This document shows, piece after piece, positions 1 to 4,298 of a stretch of DNA of 6,261 nucleotides. Numbering within the stretch: position 1 is the first letter of the stretch; every line of letters begins with the position of its first letter. The position numbers and the translations under genes are program-made. Location of the stretch: the NCBI GenBank assembly GCA_013349485.1, contig DUZM01000277.1:1-6261 (forward strand). The letters are read 5' to 3'. The stretch is from Candidatus Hydrogenedentota bacterium (GTDB lineage: Bacteria; Hydrogenedentota; Hydrogenedentia; Hydrogenedentales; SLHB01). The notes beneath the pieces were generated by a model. That model did no database searches. It worked only from the letters and a program-made list of their open reading frames with translations, and was not told the origin of the DNA.

Positions 1-1
1 A

Positions 2-37
2 AAGGCGGAGATTGACGGGATGGCGCAGGAAACGTAG
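2..37 (+). CDS. Possible 3' end of an upstream gene (C-terminal 11 codons)
   Basis: Reading from base 2 gives KAEIDGMAQET followed by TAG at 35-37. The codons have the G/C-rich third positions and mixed polar composition of the neighbouring genes, so this is plausibly the tail of a gene running in from the left. The stretch is far too short to identify a product. Another frame also stays open to base 83, so the choice of frame rests only on composition. If it is real, 67 bases separate it from the NfeD gene, which is much more than any spacing inside the cluster. That would make it a separate transcription unit or the preceding operon member. Confidence 0.35.
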   Translation, partial: KAEIDGMAQET

Positions 38-40
38 AAT
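12..40 (+). promoter_or_regulatory. Candidate sigma70-type promoter for the NfeD-FloA cluster
   Basis: TTGACG at 12-17 and TAGAAT at 35-40 each differ from the sigma70 consensus hexamers by one base, and they are separated by the ideal 17 bases. Transcription would begin near 46-48, leaving a leader of roughly 58 bases before the NfeD start at 105. The -35 element would lie inside the possible end of the upstream gene. A second -10-like hexamer, TATACT at 60-65, sits in the only AT-rich patch of the region but lacks a convincing -35 partner. The call rests on motif matching alone, in an organism whose promoter preferences are unknown. Confidence 0.35.
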
Positions 41-104
41 AACGTGCAGGTTTTGGGTGTATACTAAAAAAGTAGGCACTTAAAATGGCAATTCCTGAGG
101 AAGC

Positions 105-1826
105 ATGTCTATGGCGCGGCGCATTATAGTCTTACTTGCACTCTTGGGGGCGGCGCCTTGGGCTTTCGGGCAAGAGGCCTTCGAGTTCGAGGAGGAGTCC
201 GGCGTTCCGGAGTCCGGCGTTGATCGGGGCGGGGCTATTGTTTTCGCCGACGATCTGCCCGATGCGCAGTTTCTCGCCGAGGATGCCGCGCACGAGGACG
301 GGGGAACGGTGTTTATTTGCCCGATTCAGGACATGATCGACCGCGGCATGGCGTACGTGGTGAAGCGGGCCGTAAAGGACGCCGGCAAAGCAGAGGCGAA
401 AGCCCTCGTGTTCGTCATGGACACCCCGGGCGGGCTGGTGACTTCTGCGCTGCAGATCGTGAATACGATCCTCGACGCGCCGTGTCCGACCATCGTGTAC
501 ATTCACGGCGAGTACGGGGCTATATCGGCCGGGGCCATCATCAGTTTCGCCTGCAATGAGATCGTCATGGCGCCGGCCGCGAACATCGGCGCGGCGGCGC
601 CCATGATGCTCACGCCGCAAGGCGCCATGCTGCCGAGCGGCGAGAAAGAGGTGTCGTTCTTGCGCAAACGGGTGGCCGCGTTGGCCGAAGAAAACGGCCA
701 CAACCCGGCGATTGCGGAAGCTATGGTCGATGAAGACGTCGTGCTGTACGGGGCGTATGCCGAAGACGGCACGTATGTCGTCTTCGAGGGCAAGAAACGG
801 CCGACACAGCGTGCTGCCCGGGACGAATTTCGAGAGGCCCTCGAGGAGACGCTCGAGTTGCTCGATGAAGACCTACCCCTCGTGAAAGAACTCCTTCGAG
901 GCGACGTTGAAGTGGGCTCGTCCGAAGCCGATGACGCGGCGCCCGAGGAACTGGGCGAAGACGTCGAGGTAATATGTGCTCGCGGGAAGTTGTTGACCCT
1001 GAGCAGCAAGGAGGCCATTAAGTATGGCCTAATACCGACAACATGCAACAATATCGATGAAGTGCTTGCGTTCTATGGCCATGACAATGCCGAACATGTG
1101 CGCATCGTGATGACTTGGAACGAGAAGGTGTTTCGGTTTTTAACGACGCCGATGGTGGCTTCGGCCCTGCTGCTGGTTGGGCTTATCTGCTTATACATGG
1201 AGGCGAAAACGCCCGGATTCGGCGTGTTCGGGATCGCGGGAGTGGTTTGCTTGGCGTTGCGCTTCGGGGCCGGGGCTGTCTTGGGCATCACCGAGTGGCT
1301 TGATCTTGCCCTGATCGTGGTGGGGCTCGGGCTTATCGGCGTCGAGATATTCGTTATTCCCGGATTCGGCATTGTAGGCATTCTGGGCATCCTCTGTTTG
1401 GGTGCAGGCATCTTTCTGTCGCTGGCGCCGAACGAGTTTGTTTGGCCCGAGTACAGCTTCAACGTCGATGAGGTGCTGGTCGAAGCGGGGAAGTCCATGG
1501 TGTACACGGTGATCGGCCTGGCCGTTTTTGTTGTCGCGGCATGGAAGCTGTTTCCTCACACGCCGCTCGCCAAGGCTTTGGTGCTCGGGCATGCGCAGGA
1601 AATCGGCGCGGGCTACGTGGTCCAACGGAGCGACGAGCGCGAGGCCGCCCTCGGGCTTACGGGCGTGGCCGCGAGCATGTTGCGGCCGGTGGGCCGCGGC
1701 CGGTTCGGCGAGAAGAACTATCAGGTCGTTGCCCGCGGCGAATTCATTGACAAGGGGACACCGATTGTCATTGTCCAGGCGGACGGCAATCGATACGTGG
1801 TCGAGAAACGCGAGGAGAACGCTTGA
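105..1826 (+). CDS. nfeD: Long NfeD family membrane protein with N-terminal ClpP/SppA-like serine protease domain
   Basis: Membrane-anchored NfeD of the long class (573 residues). The N-terminus is a signal peptide: Arg-Arg at 5-6, a hydrophobic core at 7-20, and a likely cleavage site after A-F-G at 20-22. An acidic stretch follows to about residue 66. The ClpP-class (clan SK) domain spans about 68-310. It has D-T-P-G-G-L at 106-111, the nucleophile context A-I-S-A-G with Ser141, M-A-P-A-A-N-I-G-A at 155-163, and the family-typical L-T-L-S-S-K-E-A segment at 297-304. Hydrophobic segments lie near 349-366, 373-395, 398-418, 421-440 and 464-482. A small OB-fold (NfeDC) domain covers about 515-568. 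Characterised relatives such as PH1510 cleave hydrophobic stomatin C-termini with a Ser-Lys dyad, but here the position I align to the Lys is Ala191, so activity is uncertain. ATG at 105 is preceded by TGAGGA at 96-101; ATG at 111 is an alternative. The stop overlaps the next start by one base. Confidence 0.93.
   Translation: MSMARRIIVLLALLGAAPWAFGQEAFEFEEESGVPESGVDRGGAIVFADDLPDAQFLAEDAAHEDGGTVFICPIQDMIDRGMAYVVKRAVKDAGKAEAKALVFVMDTPGGLVTSALQIVNTILDAPCPTIVYIHGEYGAISAGAIISFACNEIVMAPAANIGAAAPMMLTPQGAMLPSGEKEVSFLRKRVAALAEENGHNPAIAEAMVDEDVVLYGAYAEDGTYVVFEGKKRPTQRAARDEFREALEETLELLDEDLPLVKELLRGDVEVGSSEADDAAPEELGEDVEVICARGKLLTLSSKEAIKYGLIPTTCNNIDEVLAFYGHDNAEHVRIVMTWNEKVFRFLTTPMVASALLLVGLICLYMEAKTPGFGVFGIAGVVCLALRFGAGAVLGITEWLDLALIVVGLGLIGVEIFVIPGFGIVGILGILCLGAGIFLSLAPNEFVWPEYSFNVDEVLVEAGKSMVYTVIGLAVFVVAAWKLFPHTPLAKALVLGHAQEIGAGYVVQRSDEREAALGLTGVAASMLRPVGRGRFGEKNYQVVARGEFIDKGTPIVIVQADGNRYVVEKREENA
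194..221 (+). repeat. In-frame 15-base tandem duplication in the NfeD gene
   Basis: Thirteen bases, GGAGTCCGGCGTT, occur at 194-206 and again at 209-221, a period of 15 bases. The repeat is in frame and yields two consecutive E-S-G-V units (residues 31-34 and 36-39) just downstream of the predicted signal peptide, in the acidic, probably unstructured stretch. It looks like a small slippage duplication in a tolerant region rather than a regulatory repeat. Confidence 0.6.
1812..1817 (+). promoter_or_regulatory. Ribosome binding site that sets the start of the 99-residue gene
   Basis: GAGGAG at 1812-1817 lies inside the last codons of the NfeD gene, eight bases before ATG at 1826. This favours ATG 1826 over the in-frame TTG at 1823, which is only five bases away. 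With TGA at 1824-1826 overlapping the ATG, a terminating ribosome would be positioned to reinitiate, so the two genes are probably translationally coupled. Confidence 0.6.
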
Positions 1827-2125
1827 TGGACTTGCGCGAGTCCTTGATCCGAATGTTGAAACAGTTGCTGACCGACATGCAGGTGCTCCAGCAGCAAGGC
1901 GCGGGCTATTATAGTTGCATTCCGATGCTGCGTCGGTACAATAAGCTTCTGGCCCAGGCGCGCGGGTTGTTCTCGGGGAATGAATCGTTGATGGGCACCT
2001 TCGACGATCTCGCCGAGGAGGATCCAAAAGATCCCGGCGACAAAATGAAAGTGACGCAAGGCATACGGATCGAGATCGGGCAGTTGATATCGCTGCTCGA
2101 ATCGACGCAAGAGGAAACCAAGTAA
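1826..2125 (+). CDS. Small helical protein of unknown function between two NfeD genes
   Basis: A 99-residue protein that I do not recognise as a named family. It has no signal peptide and no membrane segment, so it is probably cytoplasmic. Two helical parts can be read. An amphipathic segment at about 2-26 is rich in Leu and Gln. A Y-N-K-L-L-A-Q-A-R helix follows near 38-46, then a short acidic loop with D-P-K-D-P-G-D at 66-72, and a final amphipathic helix at about 74-95. It overlaps the preceding NfeD stop by one base, and its own TAA overlaps the next ATG by one base. That tight packing between two NfeD genes argues that it is expressed with them and may bind or regulate them, although this is inferred only from position. 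The start at ATG 1826 is chosen over TTG 1823 because of the GAGGAG spacing. It is very likely a real gene, since coding continues between both overlaps with composition like its neighbours. Confidence 0.8.
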   Translation: MDLRESLIRMLKQLLTDMQVLQQQGAGYYSCIPMLRRYNKLLAQARGLFSGNESLMGTFDDLAEEDPKDPGDKMKVTQGIRIEIGQLISLLESTQEETK

Positions 2126-2610
2126 TGTGGTTGTGGGTGGTGCTGTTGTTTCTGGCGGGGATGGCCCTCATCCTGGCCGAGTTTTTCATTCCGGGGGGCA
2201 TTTGCGGCGTTCTCGGGGGCATTCTGGTTATCACGAGCTGCGGGCTGGGGTGCTGGCTGGCGGGCGACGGTGCGTTTTGGGTCGTGTTGGCCGAGGGCCT
2301 CGGGGTGGTCATCGTTATTGCTGCGGGTATGCTTATCATGTCCCGGACGCGCGCCGGGCGATTCATGATTCTTGATGCGACGCAAGACGCCGCTCAGGGT
2401 TGGGTCGCCTGGGAAACCGACGAGTCGCTTGTGGGTGCGTGCGGCCAAGCGCTTACATACCTGCGGCCGGCCGGGATCATTCAGGTTGACGGCAAGCGGA
2501 TTGACGCGGTGTCCACCGGCGAGTACATTGCTAGAGGGAGCCGGGTTCGAATACGCGAAGTTCACGGGAGTCGCGTGGTCGTCGAGCGACTTGAAGGGGA
2601 ACAAACCTAA
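2125..2610 (+). CDS. Short NfeD family membrane protein with C-terminal OB-fold
   Basis: NfeD of the short class (161 residues) without the protease domain. Three hydrophobic segments lie at about 3-22, 26-46 and 52-73. The first pair carries the NfeD-type A-E-F-F-I-P-G-G turn at 18-25, followed by a Gly-rich G-V-L-G-G. A soluble NfeDC/OB-like domain follows from about residue 100 to 156, with L-V-G-A-C-G at 102-107, L-R-P-A-G at 113-117, V-D-G-K-R at 121-125 and the final beta strand R-V-V-V-E-R-L at 150-156. Short NfeD proteins are usually encoded beside flotillin-type genes and are thought to pair with them at the membrane; here floA starts 15 bases downstream. ATG at 2125 overlaps the upstream TAA by one base and has GAGGAA at 2111-2116 as its ribosome binding site, eight bases away. 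The region between the third membrane segment and the OB domain (about 74-99) is polar and probably flexible. Confidence 0.9.
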   Translation: MWLWVVLLFLAGMALILAEFFIPGGICGVLGGILVITSCGLGCWLAGDGAFWVVLAEGLGVVIVIAAGMLIMSRTRAGRFMILDATQDAAQGWVAWETDESLVGACGQALTYLRPAGIIQVDGKRIDAVSTGEYIARGSRVRIREVHGSRVVVERLEGEQT

Positions 2611-2625
2611 GAAAGGAACCGTCCA

Positions 2626-3633
2626 ATGCCAATCGCAATCATAGGGGCAATAATAGCCATCCCGGTGCTGATCGTGCTCGTGGTCTTCTTGTCCTTCTTC
2701 AAACTCTGGATACGGGCCTTGGCGGCCGGCGCGCGGGTGACGCTGCCCAACCTTATCGGCATGTGGCTGCGGAAGGTGGCGCCGACCGTCATCGTCGACA
2801 GCCGGATCATGTCCGTCAAGGCCGGGTTGCGCATTTCGGTGGATGAACTCGAGTCGCACTATCTGGCGGGCGGCAACGTCGTACGCGTAGTCCAGGCCCT
2901 CATCGCCGCCAACAAAGCCAACATCCCACTGACCTTTCAGAAGGCCGCGGCCATCGACTTGGCGGGCCGTGACGTACTCGATGCCGTACAAACCTCCGTG
3001 AAACCGAAGGTAATCGACTGCCCGGACCCTAGAATGGGGCCCGGCACGGTGGCGGCCGTGGCGATGGATGGTATCCAACTCAAGGCGAAGGCCCGCGTGA
3101 CCGTCCGCACAAACATCCAGACCCTTGTCGGTGGCGCCACCGAGGAGACCATTATCGCGCGTGTGGGCGAGGGCATCGTGACGACCATCGGTTCCGCGTC
3201 ATCGCACAAGAAAGTGCTCGAGAATCCGGATTCGATATCGAAAGTGGTTTTGGAGCGCGGCCTCGATGCCGGCACGGCCTTCGAGATTCTTTCAATCGAT
3301 ATCGCGGACGTGGACGTGGGCGAGAACATCGGCGCCCAACTCCAGATCAAGCAGGCCGAGGCGGATAAACAGATCGCCCAGGCGCGGGCCGAGGAGCGCC
3401 GCGCGATGGCCCGGGCCCGCGAACAGGAAATGGTCGCTCAGGTGGTCGAGATGCGGGCGCGCGTCGTCGAGGCCGAAGCGGAAGTGCCGCGGGCCATGGC
3501 CCAGGCGTTCCGCGAAGGCAACCTCGGCATCATGGACTATTACCGGATGAAGAACGTCATGGCCGACACGGGAATGCGGGACTCGATAGCGAAACTGGGT
3601 CCCGAGGAAGATAAGCCGCGCGATCAAGGATAA
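2626..3633 (+). CDS. floA: Flotillin-like protein FloA (membrane microdomain scaffold)
   Basis: Flotillin-like FloA/YqfA (UPF0365) protein, 335 residues; Bacillus subtilis FloA is 331. A hydrophobic hairpin or single anchor occupies about 3-27, followed by the PHB/SPFH-like domain, with G-L-R-I-S-V-D-E-L-E at 67-76 and V-D-C-P-D-P-like residues at 129-134. The strongly conserved core is plain: A-R-V-G-E-G-I-V-T-T-I-G-S-A near 178-191, H-K-K-V-L-E-N-P-D at 194-202, and G-L-D-A-G-T-A-F-E-I-L-S-I-D at 212-225. The Ala/Glu-rich coiled-coil region (about 243-292) contains Q-A-E-A-D-K, A-E-E-R-R-A-M-A and V-V-E-A-E-A-E-V-P. The tail has G-N-L-G-I-M-D-Y-Y and ends in a charged, disordered stretch. 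FloA oligomerises on the inner face of the cytoplasmic membrane and organises functional membrane microdomains. The start has GAAAGGA at 2611-2617, eight bases upstream. Its place after two NfeD genes matches the well-known NfeD-flotillin association. No key segment appears to be missing. Confidence 0.97.
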   Translation: MPIAIIGAIIAIPVLIVLVVFLSFFKLWIRALAAGARVTLPNLIGMWLRKVAPTVIVDSRIMSVKAGLRISVDELESHYLAGGNVVRVVQALIAANKANIPLTFQKAAAIDLAGRDVLDAVQTSVKPKVIDCPDPRMGPGTVAAVAMDGIQLKAKARVTVRTNIQTLVGGATEETIIARVGEGIVTTIGSASSHKKVLENPDSISKVVLERGLDAGTAFEILSIDIADVDVGENIGAQLQIKQAEADKQIAQARAEERRAMARAREQEMVAQVVEMRARVVEAEAEVPRAMAQAFREGNLGIMDYYRMKNVMADTGMRDSIAKLGPEEDKPRDQG

Positions 3634-3647
3634 TCGGGAATAAACAA

Positions 3648-4298
3648 ATGGAAAGTCTGATCTTGCTTATAGTGGGCGCCGCGGTCTTAGGTTTGTTCAC
3701 TGTAATCAACAAAGTGCAGGAACAAATCGAGCGGGAACGACGGCGCCAGACCCGGGAGTCCCGGCTGGACGCTTCCGAACTGCCCGAGGCGACCCGAAGA
3801 CAACTGTACGGTTCTCCCGAGGGGCCGCCCGTGGCGCGGCCTGCCGTTCGCCCGGCGCCGGGCCAGCAACGCCGTGAATGGCGCCCCCCCGTCGCCGTGC
3901 CCCGGGGCGGGAGGCCGGTTGTTCCGCCGCCGGTTCCGCCGCCCCAGCGGCAGGCCCAGCCGGGTCAACGGCGCGTGCCGCAGCCGCCGGGCACGCCGGT
4001 GCTTCTGCGGGAAGTGCTCGAGCGCGCTACGCGTAGGGAGCCGATTCCGGCTCAGGCGCGTCCCGTGCCGGCGCCCCGCCGGCCGCAACCGCCTTTGGAA
4101 ACGGTGGCTAAACCGGCGCCGCGCCGAAGGCCGCCAGCGCCCAAGCAACGCCGGGCCGCGGCGCCGCGACCGCAGCCTCAACGCGTGCCGGCTCGACCGA
4201 AGCGGGCGGGGGCCCGCGTCCTTTTCGCCGACCTCGACGACGCGCGCCGCGGCATCGTGATGAGTGAGATTCTCGGGCCGCCCGTGTCGATGCGTTGA
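3648..4298 (+). CDS. Membrane-anchored Pro/Arg-rich disordered protein with conserved-looking C-terminal motif
   Basis: A 216-residue protein without an assigned function. Residues 3-20 form one hydrophobic anchor. A strongly charged Glu/Arg helix follows (about 22-38, including E-R-E-R-R-R-Q), then a long low-complexity stretch rich in Pro, Arg, Ala and Gln (about 55-188), with P-P-P-V-P-P-P at 93-99. The composition implies an extended, very basic linker. The short segment V-L-L-R-E-V-L-E-R-A at 118-127 interrupts it and may be a binding helix. The last 25 or so residues return to a folded, balanced composition, D-L-D-D-A-R-R-G-I-V-M at 195-205 followed by S-E-I-L-G-P-P at 206-212. From memory, a similar ending occurs on other Pro-rich anchored proteins in PVC-type bacteria. 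The inner-membrane anchor with a cytoplasmic tail is inferred from the positive charges after the hydrophobic segment. ATG 3648 has only a weak GGGAA site at 3636-3640. The stop overlaps the next start by one base. Confidence 0.8.
   Translation: MESLILLIVGAAVLGLFTVINKVQEQIERERRRQTRESRLDASELPEATRRQLYGSPEGPPVARPAVRPAPGQQRREWRPPVAVPRGGRPVVPPPVPPPQRQAQPGQRRVPQPPGTPVLLREVLERATRREPIPAQARPVPAPRRPQPPLETVAKPAPRRRPPAPKQRRAAAPRPQPQRVPARPKRAGARVLFADLDDARRGIVMSEILGPPVSMR

Noticed and set aside
1191..2366. Long open frame on the - strand (391 codons)
   Set aside because: It lies antisense across the NfeD, small-protein and short NfeD genes, all of which have recognisable or well-packed coding on the + strand. 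Its translation is low-complexity (Arg/Pro/His-rich) with no domain pattern, as expected for a GC-rich antisense shadow.
1909..3078. Long open frame on the - strand (389 codons)
   Set aside because: It is antisense to the short NfeD and the conserved FloA core. The protein is His/Asp/Arg/Pro-rich with no membrane segment or motif, so it is a by-product of GC-rich codon use on the other strand.
3634..3647. Possible terminator between floA and the Pro-rich gene
   Set aside because: The gap is only 14 bases and contains no stem or T-run, so transcription probably continues through it.
3840..4200. Low-complexity GC-rich stretch that could be non-coding or a repeat array
   Set aside because: It remains one open + frame from 3648 to 4298, flanked by an N-terminal membrane anchor and an ordered C-terminus. 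The repeats are irregular Pro/Arg codon runs rather than true DNA repeats.
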